Source: Phanerochaete sordida (Eukaryota; Basidiomycota; Agaricomycetes; Polyporales; Phanerochaetaceae). Taken from it: DNA of 64,000 bases. The stretch spans positions 124,001-188,000 of the forward strand of contig BPQB01000015.1 in assembly GCA_019973155.2 (NCBI GenBank). The letters are read 5' to 3'. Both the position numbers and the translations under genes were made by a program. This document shows, one piece after another, positions 13,053 to 21,936 of this stretch (within the stretch, counting starts at the first letter, position 1; every line of letters begins with the position of its first letter). The notes under the pieces are model-generated. The model saw only the letters and a program-made list of their open reading frames with translations, had not been told where the DNA came from and did not search any database.

Positions 13053-13318
13053 TACACGACACCTCTCGCTCCAGATTGCTAGGCTACATTTGTCCTGCGA
13101 ATTACTTGAAGACCTGACGGCCTGACCACTGTCGCTCTTGTCCTGTGCGATAGCGCTGAGCGCTAATATCAATGGAGTCAGGCGCCGAGCTGATGTTGAC
13201 TTTCTGCCTCTTGCCTTTCGCCATCTCTCTCTCTTTGTCTTGGTATCAACACAACTGTTCGAAGCAAGTCGCTGATTTCTATGCACAATCGTTCTCGGCT
13301 TACCCATATCTCTCACAG

Positions 13319-15286
13319 ATGTCCTACCAGAATGATATGCCACTGGTCGCTTCTCTAACCACACAAGCAGAGATAGATCGTGCGAGGGAGGACTGCGCGC
13401 TGCGCGTCGCTGCCTTGCAAAGCCGCCTTCTGCAACTGAGCGCTGCCCGTAACGCTCTCTGTGCCATCAACCGTCTTCCCGTGGAGATTTTGGGGGAGAT
13501 CTTCGTTGCTGTGGCGCAGAGCTACGCAGAACACGAATACTTTGGCAGTGTTTTGTCGTACCCTGGCGCAAAACCGTACGATTGGCTCGCGGTGACTGAG
13601 GTGTGTCGCCACTGGTACGAGGTTGCCCTGTCGACTGCACGGGTATGGAGCTATCTCTACCTCCGTCCGCAAAACTTCCACGGCCTCGAGCACCTGCTGG
13701 AGCGATCGCGCCATGTTCCCCTAACTCTCATACAACCCGGCTTTCACTATGCCATCGTCCCACGGATAACGGAGGAATTTATCCTCCGTCATCTGCATCG
13801 CACTCGTAGCCTTGCCGTCGCCTTGAGCGATCCCGTCCATCCAGATATATACCCTCAGGCGCTCGAGGCAGCTCATCTGGCTCGCCTTCATGTCAATCTC
13901 TCCAACGTAACCGAAGCCTTGTGGACAGCGTACCTCGAGCAAACCACTTGGCCTTCCCTCCGGGCTCTGGAGTGCATAGGAGGAACATACGGACTCATCA
14001 AGACCATGCTGCGCCCCAACCTGACACATCTCGTAGTCCAACAGCTCGCTACGTTCCAGACTGCCGAGCTTTGGCTGGGATGTCTCTCGAGCCTACCCCA
14101 ACTACACACGCTGGGACTCATTCATTGCGTCAAGCACATGGAAATCCCCTCCAATCCAGCTCCCGCTTTCCCGCACCGTACCGCCATGTTACCGCGCCTG
14201 CAATCCTTACGCCTTCACGAGACAGGTGTCGGCATCGCATGTGCGCATCTCCTCAACCATCTGATCATTCCCGAAGACGTGGAGTTACATATTCTCACGA
14301 GCAGCAGCGGCCAAAAAGAAGCTGCTGACTTCGTCGTATCCGCATTCATCGCGAAGACCACTAGAGGTTCAGGGAAGGCTTCCGCTAAGGCGATGACTAT
14401 TGTGTCCCGCACAAATCAATTATATCAGGGCTTCTTTCCGACGATTGCGATATCCATCTACGCGCAAGACGTCTCCGTGTTATCCGACCGACCAACTAGA
14501 TCCCCGTCCCGCCAGAGTGTATCCGAACGCGCACCCCAAGCCTCGCTCCATCTCGCAAGCTGGCCCGAGTTCGTGGTCAGCTCATTTGTCGCGCAGTACC
14601 CGCTGAGCGAGTTGCGCGAACTGCGGTATTCCGTGAAGGAAGCTTTCTCGGATGAGCTGGGCGGTCCCTGGCGTCGCATTTCGGAGATCCAGGATCTGCA
14701 GGAGCTCGAAGTGACGGCTTCGTATTCGTCTATCAAGTCACTCTTGGACCTCCTTCGCGAAGCTTCTGCGTTCCGGAGCCTTCGAGTGCTGAGGTTCTCC
14801 TCCGTGACCTGGAATCGCTACCATCATAGCGCCACGAAGCGGAGCAGCCGCGCTGGGTCTCTGCTCTCGCTCCTGATACAGGCTCTGGAGGACCGGCGGC
14901 AGCACGGGTCATCAATCGTCAACCTGGAGCTTATGAACTCTTTCCACATTCGTGGCTGCGCCGAAGACTTGACGCGCCTTGGCGACCTAGTGGAGGAATT
15001 CGATTACACCGCAGCAGATAAATATGACGAAATTCTAGACGAAGAGTCCAATGGCTGCTCGACTTGCAAATCTGATGACGATGGGGACGGGGACCCTGCC
15101 GACTCGGACGGGTCCGAGAAGATGGCAGATTCCACCTCAGAAAACAGCGATGACTTGGACAGCGACGATGACTCGGAAAGCAGCCATGACAGCAGTCGCT
15201 CGGAGAACGGCACCGGCAGCGAGGCCGAGGACGAAGCGGATGAGGACGGTGCTGGGCGCGCGAATGAGATTGAGGGGGCTCAGTGA
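13319..15286 (+). CDS. F-box-like protein, subfamily A, 655 aa
   Basis: The frame is open from 13172, but ATG 13319 (MSYQNDMPLVASL) is preferred. It aligns with the paralogue starts, and the sequence just before it (TATCTCTCACAG) looks like an intron acceptor in a 5' UTR. The N-terminal helix is at about 18-50. The F-box core NRLPVEILGEIFVAVAQSYAE is followed by a WLAVTEVCRHWYEVAL segment and HVPLTLIQ. The middle is leucine-rich with a VTWNRYHHSA segment matching the gene at 11175. The C-terminus has CSTCKSDDDGDGD followed by a tail of about 65 Asp/Glu/Ser-rich residues. It is a tandem duplicate of the preceding gene. Predicted role: SCF substrate receptor with unknown target. Confidence 0.88.
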   Translation: MSYQNDMPLVASLTTQAEIDRAREDCALRVAALQSRLLQLSAARNALCAINRLPVEILGEIFVAVAQSYAEHEYFGSVLSYPGAKPYDWLAVTEVCRHWYEVALSTARVWSYLYLRPQNFHGLEHLLERSRHVPLTLIQPGFHYAIVPRITEEFILRHLHRTRSLAVALSDPVHPDIYPQALEAAHLARLHVNLSNVTEALWTAYLEQTTWPSLRALECIGGTYGLIKTMLRPNLTHLVVQQLATFQTAELWLGCLSSLPQLHTLGLIHCVKHMEIPSNPAPAFPHRTAMLPRLQSLRLHETGVGIACAHLLNHLIIPEDVELHILTSSSGQKEAADFVVSAFIAKTTRGSGKASAKAMTIVSRTNQLYQGFFPTIAISIYAQDVSVLSDRPTRSPSRQSVSERAPQASLHLASWPEFVVSSFVAQYPLSELRELRYSVKEAFSDELGGPWRRISEIQDLQELEVTASYSSIKSLLDLLREASAFRSLRVLRFSSVTWNRYHHSATKRSSRAGSLLSLLIQALEDRRQHGSSIVNLELMNSFHIRGCAEDLTRLGDLVEEFDYTAADKYDEILDEESNGCSTCKSDDDGDGDPADSDGSEKMADSTSENSDDLDSDDDSESSHDSSRSENGTGSEAEDEADEDGAGRANEIEGAQ

Positions 15287-15747
15287 TTTCGTCCCTGGAT
15301 ATTCGTGATCATGTGGATATTTTGCGTACATTGACGTCGATCTTCAGGTCTTGTTTTATGCATGTATTCTATGAGCTAGCTCCGCTTTAGGCGGGGCTAG
15401 ATCTCACGAGTTCAGCAGGGCCTGGCTACGCGGCTGTCGGAGTTGGCCTGAGCCTCTGGTACCGCGTTCCGAGATTCGTACTAGGCTTGTCTCTCGCGCG
15501 GCAGCATGCGGTCGTCCACGGGGTCTGTCCGCCGTGCGTCGTTGTGTACACCGTAAGTGATTGTGACTGCAGAGCATACAGTTGCACACCGTATTGCAGA
15601 ACTGTGTACTTCGATGGCCTTACAGTATGTGTGCAGCAGGTGGTCCTAGGGGGTCGCATCACAAAATCACGGCTCATTTGGCGGGTAGTCGCCCTCGAGA
15701 TCTCAGGGTACTAGTTGCTCGTTCTCCTCGTCGTGTTGGCCATCAAC
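15287..15747. other. Convergent intergenic region with 3' hairpin
   Basis: 461 bp between two convergent F-box genes. At 15376-15400 an imperfect hairpin (TAGCTCCGC, loop, GCGGGGCTA) lies about 90 nt past the plus-strand stop. It may be a 3' UTR structure or a simple small inverted repeat. No gene was seen. Confidence 0.4.
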
Positions 15748-17565
15748 CTACTCCTCGTGCTCATCCTCATCTTCGTTGTCATCTTCGTCCTCATCGTCCT
15801 CCTTCTCATCGTCCTCTTCGTCATCCTCATCCTCGCTCGAAGCAGCGGAACATGTCAGACATTCACCAGCCGAATCTCCCTCATTTGAGTCTCCTATCTC
15901 AATGTCCCCTACGACGGCCCTGAGCCGTCGCATGTCTTCCCTGACTCCGTCTTGCACGCGCATGTGAGTACAATAAGCGATGTCGAGCAGCTGGAGCCCC
16001 AAGCCCCGCGCCTTACGTCCCTCCAGCATCTCCACGAGCCGCACCATGAGCGAGTCTACGCGCGCCTTGCGTCTACGCTTACTCCTGTGGCGCATGTTCC
16101 ACTGGATGCCGCGGAAGGTGAGGCGCTTCAGCCGGGGGAGTGCGGCGGGGCTCTGCATCATGACGGCAAAGAACACTTCCGCGCCCTGGTCGCAGTGCTC
16201 GATGGCGATGTCCTCGATGCTCGGCAGCCGCGCGAGCGCGCGCCATGTCTCGTTGTCGACGTTACCGAAGAGCGAGCGCATCCCCAGTGCGCGCAGCCCC
16301 GTGAGCGGGTACGCGGCCGCGAACGCCTGGATCTGCGCGTTCATCTCGGATGCGTGGTCCCAGACCAGTATGAACTGGTGTTGGGGTGTCTCGTCGTAAA
16401 AGTCGGGGATCTCGCGGCCGTCCTGCTCGACTGGTACGGAGGCAACCTCGGTGGTGAAGACCTCAATCGCGAGTGTACTGTTCCACCCAGTGTCGAACAC
16501 GACGCCGAGCGTGGGGAGAGGCTGCCCACCTACGATGCCTTCCGCCGACGCCTTTGTGGCGAGGGCGTCCATGACGAAGTCGTACCCTTCTCTCGTTCCG
16601 CTCCCGTACGCGTGGAAGGTAACGGCGGTCTCTTTCGGGATGACAAAATGGTTGAGAAGGTCCGCGCAGGACACGCCTTGCCTGGAATCAGCGAGCGTTA
16701 GGCAGCGGAGCCGCGGGAGCGTGATCTTCCTGCTCGGTTTCGGGATAACGCGCACAGGGACGTCCGGGGCGGCCAAGACTTCGGACAGAGAGAGTTTTTC
16801 CAGGGACGGAAGCTCACGGAGGAGATTAACCCAGCTAATGGTAGCAGACTGCGTCCTGACGTGGGTGCATGTGACCACCAGGTGAGTCAAGGTCGGCCGC
16901 GTGAGGGCTTGAACGACGGGCACAGATCCGCCTACGCAGTTCAGGTAGCGCAGGGATGGCCATGAAGCATTCGTTATGGTGGGAAGTGAAGTTTTGGAAG
17001 ACGGAATGGAGGATGTGTGAACCGTGAGGTCGCGCAGGCGTGGGGCGTCGAAAGTGAACTTCCCTTCCTCCGTGTATTTGATGAATTGAGGCGACAAGAC
17101 GATGGCGAGGGACCGTATCCGATGCAGTGCCCCGAATATGGCTTCAGTAATCATCGACGGAAGCTGTTTCTTTAGCTCGCGTTGTTTGATCATGAGCGGC
17201 GCACTGCGCGAGCGCGCAAAGAACGCCGTTATGCGCTCCTGGTCTCCAGCTTTGGGGTGGAAATGTATATGGCTCCACACCCGTGGGGCGTTGAGGGCAA
17301 CCCGTCGCCATGCGCTGCAAACGCTTGTCACATAGAGCCAGTAAAATGGGCTTTGGTGCTGCTTGGGGCTTCTTGGATGGTCGTCGTATAGGCATACCAG
17401 CTCATAGAAGACTTCTGCGAGCAGCTCCGGGGGAAGACGCCCTATCGGAACAAGCGCGTTCCGACGAGACTTGACCGCGAGCATTGTCGCCTGGATCCTC
17501 GTGGCCTCGCTCTCGAGGCGGCCGAGCAGCTCATCCGCCTGCGCGGGAGTGTTCAAGCGAAGCAT
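15748..17565 (-). CDS. F-box-like protein, subfamily B, 605 aa
   Basis: The frame is open upstream past 17610. ATG 17565 (MLRLNTPAQADELLG) is chosen because it aligns residue for residue with the starts of the subfamily B genes at 21611 and 57235; ATG 17610 would add 15 residues. The N-terminal helix includes TRIQATMLAVKSRRNALVPI, then the F-box core RLPPELLAEVFYELVCLYDD, WLYVTSVCSAWRRVAL, WSHIHF, and a SRSAPLMI strand. The leucine-rich middle is followed by IQWNMRHRSKRRR and a CLTC motif. After this motif comes a tail of more than 30 almost uninterrupted Asp/Glu residues, more acidic than in any other copy. It is divergent from the F-box gene at 18095 over about 0.5 kb. Family role: SCF substrate receptor. 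Confidence 0.87.
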   Translation of the reverse strand: MLRLNTPAQADELLGRLESEATRIQATMLAVKSRRNALVPIGRLPPELLAEVFYELVCLYDDHPRSPKQHQSPFYWLYVTSVCSAWRRVALNAPRVWSHIHFHPKAGDQERITAFFARSRSAPLMIKQRELKKQLPSMITEAIFGALHRIRSLAIVLSPQFIKYTEEGKFTFDAPRLRDLTVHTSSIPSSKTSLPTITNASWPSLRYLNCVGGSVPVVQALTRPTLTHLVVTCTHVRTQSATISWVNLLRELPSLEKLSLSEVLAAPDVPVRVIPKPSRKITLPRLRCLTLADSRQGVSCADLLNHFVIPKETAVTFHAYGSGTREGYDFVMDALATKASAEGIVGGQPLPTLGVVFDTGWNSTLAIEVFTTEVASVPVEQDGREIPDFYDETPQHQFILVWDHASEMNAQIQAFAAAYPLTGLRALGMRSLFGNVDNETWRALARLPSIEDIAIEHCDQGAEVFFAVMMQSPAALPRLKRLTFRGIQWNMRHRSKRRRKARVDSLMVRLVEMLEGRKARGLGLQLLDIAYCTHMRVQDGVREDMRRLRAVVGDIEIGDSNEGDSAGECLTCSAASSEDEDDEEDDEKEDDEDEDDNEDEDEHEE

Positions 17566-18094
17566 CCGAGCTTGCGAACGTTTCCCGTCACTGTCCCTGC
17601 GGCACTGCATTATGAAGTCAGAAACAAGGACTGAAGATGAGCGAGAACGCCAAACCGAATAATTTAACTCAACACGACGACGGTGCCGGTCACGAAGACT
17701 ACTCTCGCTGCCCAAAGGCCGCAAATATTGCACCGGCGCTTCATCCACGCGAGCATTCCTCCGTAGCTTCGCCGCGGCGCCTGCTGCTGAAGCTGGCGAG
17801 AACCAACTTCTAAGCTGCTACCACGACCGCGAATGCAAAAGGATAGGTAAACGGTATATTTACCGCCAAGTTCCGCGCGTGAGCGGTCTCATGAAGATGA
17901 TAGCATCCGAAGAGGCGGAAGCAGCCGGCACGGCCCTATGCCCGTTGAAACGCTACCGCAGCCCCTAAGAGATGCAGAGACGAAACCTGTCCCCAATTTC
18001 CATCTCGTAGAAAGAGCAACTTGCGCAGCTAAGCCGAACCGTGAGCCTCATTCTCCAAATGAAAATATTTGTCTTGATTTTCCTCGAAATTTAG
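17566..18094. promoter_or_regulatory. Divergent promoter region between two F-box-like genes
   Basis: 529 bp separate the start codons of the minus-strand gene at 15748-17565 and the plus-strand gene at 18095-19801. Both promoters must lie here. I see no conserved element, and the two genes are from different subfamilies, so co-regulation is not implied. Confidence 0.4.
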
Positions 18095-19801
18095 ATGGAC
18101 ATCTGGCCTCCGCCTCCTCCTTTCCCGGTCTCCACTGTAACGACCGCTGAAGACGTTGATGCCATCACGACCAAGTTATTCGACATCGCTCGCTCCTTCA
18201 ACTCCTATAGGAACACGCTAGCCCCAATATCTTGCCTGCTCCCAGAGTTACTCCTCGAGATCTTCGAACTCCTCGCTGGGCGACACGAAGTTGGAGACTT
18301 TGGGCCAATTGGTGGCACAGCACAGTTCTATCGATGGATTAAGGTGACCCATGTGTGCTCTGCATGGCGTCGACTCGCCCTCAACTCCCCGTTCCTCTGG
18401 TGTCACATCGAGCCGGAGTGGCCAAAGGCTGAGAAGGCGTTCCTGGAGCGCTCGGGAAACTGTCCCTTGACGTTCCTGGGATACGCTCACAGGATCCCTG
18501 CGGAATATCTCGTCAAGTACGGTCCTCGCCTCCGTGCTATAGGCAACGTACGCATGACAGAGGATAGCCTGCTCTCCATCGAGGCTTCGAATCCGGGCAA
18601 GCCGCTCGAGCTGCCCCTCCTCGAATGCCTTCATGTCGGCCCTATGGACCGCCAGCGCCCGATGCTGGAGTTTTCCCAAGCTCGCATCCCGCGCCTGCGA
18701 TACCTCAAACTCTACTATTCCTGGCCACAGGGAGCAACGCTTCTCCGACCGACCATCACACATCTGGAGGTTCACACCAGCTCCGTAGACTCCAAGATGT
18801 GCCGCCCCCTCCCGTCCTGGCTGGATATGCTACAAGGCCTTCCTCTGCTCGAGTACCTCTACCTCTCCAATGGAATTTCCTCCCCGTCGATGTCGGACAC
18901 GATGACTCTTCTCCCCTCCGTCGAACTCCCGCATCTCCGGACCATTCACCTTTGTCACACCTCTGGCAACGTGAAAGCCACGGTCGGCGCGGATTTTCTG
19001 GCCCACCTACGCCAGGCCCCGCTTACCAAGGTCGTCCTCGAGGGCTCAAAGCCCGAGCTTGACTTCCAGGACTTTGCAGAGGTCGTTCGCACGCTCGCAG
19101 ACCGATTGCCCGCGTGGTCCCTCGCGTCGAACTCCCAGCCGCTTGACGTACTGTCCATCGCATCACGCACCTACAGTCAATCTGGCTCGGTCAAGATGAA
19201 GCTCAAACGGAGCACCGGACGCGGCTCCGTACGCATCTCGCTCGACTTCGGCCACAACTTCGTCGGCCCGCGCTGGGGAGACGCCGACAGAACGCGGCAC
19301 ACGGACGAGCTGCTCTTCCATCTCCTCTCGAGCCCTCTCGGTGCGGACGTCCGCTCGCTGCAGCTCCACGACGCATCAGGGTACGCCGCGCTCGAGCACG
19401 CAGACGGCTGGCTTGCCCTGCACGCGGCCTATACGCAGCTCACGTCCGTGGGCCTGAGCACCACCGCGCAGCTCCTCAGGTTCATGGACTCCGTGGAAGC
19501 GGCCCTCGACAGCGGCGCGGCGTTCCTGCCCGCGTTGGAGATGCTCATCGTTTACACCCCCTTCGTATGGCCGCCCGCCCGCTTGGTTCCCAGCTGCGAG
19601 CCCGAGTCGATGGAGCGCAGGCTTGCAGAGCTGATGTGGCGGCGGCGCGAGCTTGGCCTTGGGCCTTTATACTTCCATCTCGTCAATTTCGACCAAGATG
19701 AGATCACGGAGATTGATAACATAGAGGTGTATGATGAGCGCGACGAAGAGGGGGTGCCGAGGACAAAGAGGACGAGGCTGACGACGGGCATACCTCTGTG
19801 A
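18095..19801 (+). CDS. F-box-like protein, subfamily C, 568 aa
   Basis: A single exon from ATG 18095 with the start MDIWPPPPPFPVST, which closely matches MDDWPPPPPRPFSG of the gene at 36714-38453 and supports this start. Then come a helix TTKLFDIARSFNSYRNTLAPI (about 22-45), a diverged F-box core LLPELLLEIFELLAGRHEV, WIKVTHVCSAWRRLAL, WCHIEPEWP, AFLERSGNCPLTFL, and a leucine-rich region. The C-terminus is not acidic. It ends IEVYDERDEEGVPRTKRTRL and TTGIPL, a basic motif conserved in the other subfamily C member. Predicted role: SCF substrate receptor. The stop is only 55 bp from the stop of the convergent gene at 19857, so the 3' UTRs must overlap. Confidence 0.88.
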   Translation: MDIWPPPPPFPVSTVTTAEDVDAITTKLFDIARSFNSYRNTLAPISCLLPELLLEIFELLAGRHEVGDFGPIGGTAQFYRWIKVTHVCSAWRRLALNSPFLWCHIEPEWPKAEKAFLERSGNCPLTFLGYAHRIPAEYLVKYGPRLRAIGNVRMTEDSLLSIEASNPGKPLELPLLECLHVGPMDRQRPMLEFSQARIPRLRYLKLYYSWPQGATLLRPTITHLEVHTSSVDSKMCRPLPSWLDMLQGLPLLEYLYLSNGISSPSMSDTMTLLPSVELPHLRTIHLCHTSGNVKATVGADFLAHLRQAPLTKVVLEGSKPELDFQDFAEVVRTLADRLPAWSLASNSQPLDVLSIASRTYSQSGSVKMKLKRSTGRGSVRISLDFGHNFVGPRWGDADRTRHTDELLFHLLSSPLGADVRSLQLHDASGYAALEHADGWLALHAAYTQLTSVGLSTTAQLLRFMDSVEAALDSGAAFLPALEMLIVYTPFVWPPARLVPSCEPESMERRLAELMWRRRELGLGPLYFHLVNFDQDEITEIDNIEVYDERDEEGVPRTKRTRLTTGIPL

Positions 19802-19856
19802 GCCCTAATCTTCTGTATACTTGGAATCATGAATGCCACACGACCGAAATTATGTA

Positions 19857-21611
19857 CTATATAACGATGGCTTTGCGTCCTGTATCGCTTGAATCCAATG
19901 CATCGTCGCGATATATAAGGTCGTCCACCCACGCCCTGAGATAAGAAACCTGAAAGGGATTAGGACCGTCCACGCCGCCATCGCCATCGTCCTCGACGCA
20001 AAAGCTAAGAGCTAGCCTCTTCACCCTCAGTCCTTGGCTATCCCTGGCACGCAGCATGTCTCCCAGCATCCGGACAAGGCGGCTTGGCACGTAGATAACC
20101 CTGCGAAATTTGGGCTCTCTGCCCTCGTCGAGCTTGTCGCGGTCATCGCCGATGACCAGCCGCTCCAGGTGAGGGAAGGCGTTGACATTGAGCATAAACT
20201 CTAGGAACGTCTGAAGAGCCTGCGGTTTGCAGGAGACGGAGACCTCTCTGACGTTAGACAGCTGCGAGAGTACGCGCCATGTCTTGCACTCCTTGATGTA
20301 CGTCCGCGAGGTACCCAGGATGTGGACCTCGGATAAGAATGAAAATGGGAAGTTTAGAACGGAGTTGTCGGACCCGTACGTGTCGTTGAAGCCCAGAGGC
20401 GAGGCGAGTACGATGTTATAGCAAGTTATCGCCTCGTCAATACCAAGCACAGAGTATCGGATCGTGCTTTTGGCAGTGAGAGGATCGCAAAAGGCCTGTA
20501 TAGAGGTCTGATAACGAGTCCATTCGCAGATCTCGACGGCGTAGACGGGGGCGTGCTGGCTGCCCTGGTTGTTAAGTCGAGAAAGCTGGCTGGCGAATGC
20601 GCTGATAATACATTCGTTATCTTCATTGTCGCCAGTTCGGCCCTGCTCGAAGTGGAGCAGCGTATCCGCGGGTATAGCTAGGTGTCTGAGGAGATAGGCG
20701 TAGTCCACTCCTTTCCCGTCGTCCTCCAGCTTTAAGGTATTGAGCTGAGGAAGATCAACCTTGGTGGACATGGGGGATTGAGGTTTTTCGAGTCGATGTC
20801 GTGAAGCAATTGCCTTGTTCAAGCAAAGGTTCTTCAAACATGGGAGGTTATGCAAGACGGAGATCCAAGCGATGACATTGATATTGGTTTCCTCAGAGGA
20901 TTGGGCGACCACCGAAAGGTTTGTCAGCGTCGGGCGTACCAACGCTTGGAGAATACTAAAGTTTCCGTCATTGAGTGGAAGGCTCGACAGCTTAGGCCAT
21001 ACCGCAGCGGTGAAGCTGGGTATCGTCACTGTGGAAAGGGATGATGCTCCGAGAGAGACTGTGATTGTGCGCAGCACAGGACTATTGAGCCCATGGGGCT
21101 TCTCCTCCGCGAGCTCATGAATAGGGCGGAACATGGACGGCGGGAGGCTCAGCTCTTGCACTCGGTGCATGACATCGAAGAGGGCCCTGACTACCGGTGT
21201 ATGCTGAGTATGCCAGGCGTGGGCTATCAGAGGAGCATTGCACGAGCGAGCGAGGAAAAGCTCCATCCGTTCGGCGTTGTCGCTGAACAGGATGTGGCTC
21301 CATAATCGCGGGGTGTCGAGGGCAAGGGCACGCCATGCACGGCATACGAAGGTGACAACAAGCCAGCGATGCGTCTTGTACTTGCTGTAGCCGTAAGGTC
21401 TACTTGGTCGGGTCCGAGTCGTCGAGTCGTGAAGGCGTACGACTTCATAGAAGATGTCCGCAAGTAGCTCCAGAGGTAGGCGGCTGATGGGAACCAGGGT
21501 ATTCCTCTGCGACTTGATGTCACGAGCCTTCTGCTGCAGCGTCTCCATCTCGTCGTCGATGGCTCTGAGGAGGGCGTCGGCTTGTGCGGGAGACGTGATT
21601 TGGTTGGACAT
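19857..21611 (-). CDS. F-box-like protein, subfamily B, 584 aa
   Basis: A single exon from ATG 21611 (MSNQITSPAQADALL). The helix contains DDEMETLQQKARDIKSQRN (about 19-37), then LVPISRLPLELLADIFYEVV, RWLVVTFVCRAWRALAL, LWSHILF, and ERMELFLARSCNAPLI. The leucine-rich region continues to the end without an acidic tail; the protein ends DSSDTGRKAIVI. The first 230 residues closely match the truncated copy at 57235-57978. The similarity also continues upstream of the start codon for about 110 bp, so the two derive from one duplicated segment. Family role: SCF substrate receptor. Confidence 0.88.
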   Translation of the reverse strand: MSNQITSPAQADALLRAIDDEMETLQQKARDIKSQRNTLVPISRLPLELLADIFYEVVRLHDSTTRTRPSRPYGYSKYKTHRWLVVTFVCRAWRALALDTPRLWSHILFSDNAERMELFLARSCNAPLIAHAWHTQHTPVVRALFDVMHRVQELSLPPSMFRPIHELAEEKPHGLNSPVLRTITVSLGASSLSTVTIPSFTAAVWPKLSSLPLNDGNFSILQALVRPTLTNLSVVAQSSEETNINVIAWISVLHNLPCLKNLCLNKAIASRHRLEKPQSPMSTKVDLPQLNTLKLEDDGKGVDYAYLLRHLAIPADTLLHFEQGRTGDNEDNECIISAFASQLSRLNNQGSQHAPVYAVEICEWTRYQTSIQAFCDPLTAKSTIRYSVLGIDEAITCYNIVLASPLGFNDTYGSDNSVLNFPFSFLSEVHILGTSRTYIKECKTWRVLSQLSNVREVSVSCKPQALQTFLEFMLNVNAFPHLERLVIGDDRDKLDEGREPKFRRVIYVPSRLVRMLGDMLRARDSQGLRVKRLALSFCVEDDGDGGVDGPNPFQVSYLRAWVDDLIYRDDALDSSDTGRKAIVI

Positions 21612-21722
21612 TGATATGCGCGAAGACCTCGGGTTCTATGCGCTCGTTGAAGGTGAGCTGGGCGGATATTGCAATGTGAGGAAGACGGCACCTTTTTGTG
21701 CTTGTTGGAGGACGAGAGAAAG
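21612..21722 (-). repeat. Upstream flank shared with the truncated F-box copy at 57.2 kb
   Basis: The 5' flank just before ATG 21611, read on the minus strand, aligns with 57126-57234 over about 110 bp. Shared blocks include CTCGTCCT, AGGTG, GTCTT, CTCACA, TGCAAT, AACGAGCG and CGCATAT directly before the start codon. It marks a segmental duplication that included promoter or 5' UTR sequence. Confidence 0.7.
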
Positions 21723-21936
21723 GTGAGCGTGGCAGAACGTGCGCTTTTGAACACCATCACTCTAGACGCCAGTACTACGCGCGGTCCTTGGACTTCCTTA
21801 AATGCTGCGGCACACGAATGTTCACAGCTCGGACAATGGCAGCCATAATGAGAGAAGTAGAGACAGATATGATGCCCGAGAAAATGTATGAACAGATAAT
21901 GCGTACACATGAACGATGACGAAGAGATGAAGCAGA

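Noticed and set aside
15420..15480. CTGTCGGAGT string as a third copy of the mobile element family
   Set aside because: It lacks TAGTCTCG ends and a target duplication; the short match is likely chance.
15757..15840. Microsatellite-like CTC/CAT/TCC-rich stretch
   Set aside because: It is the coding sequence of the acidic C-terminal tail of the F-box gene at 15748.
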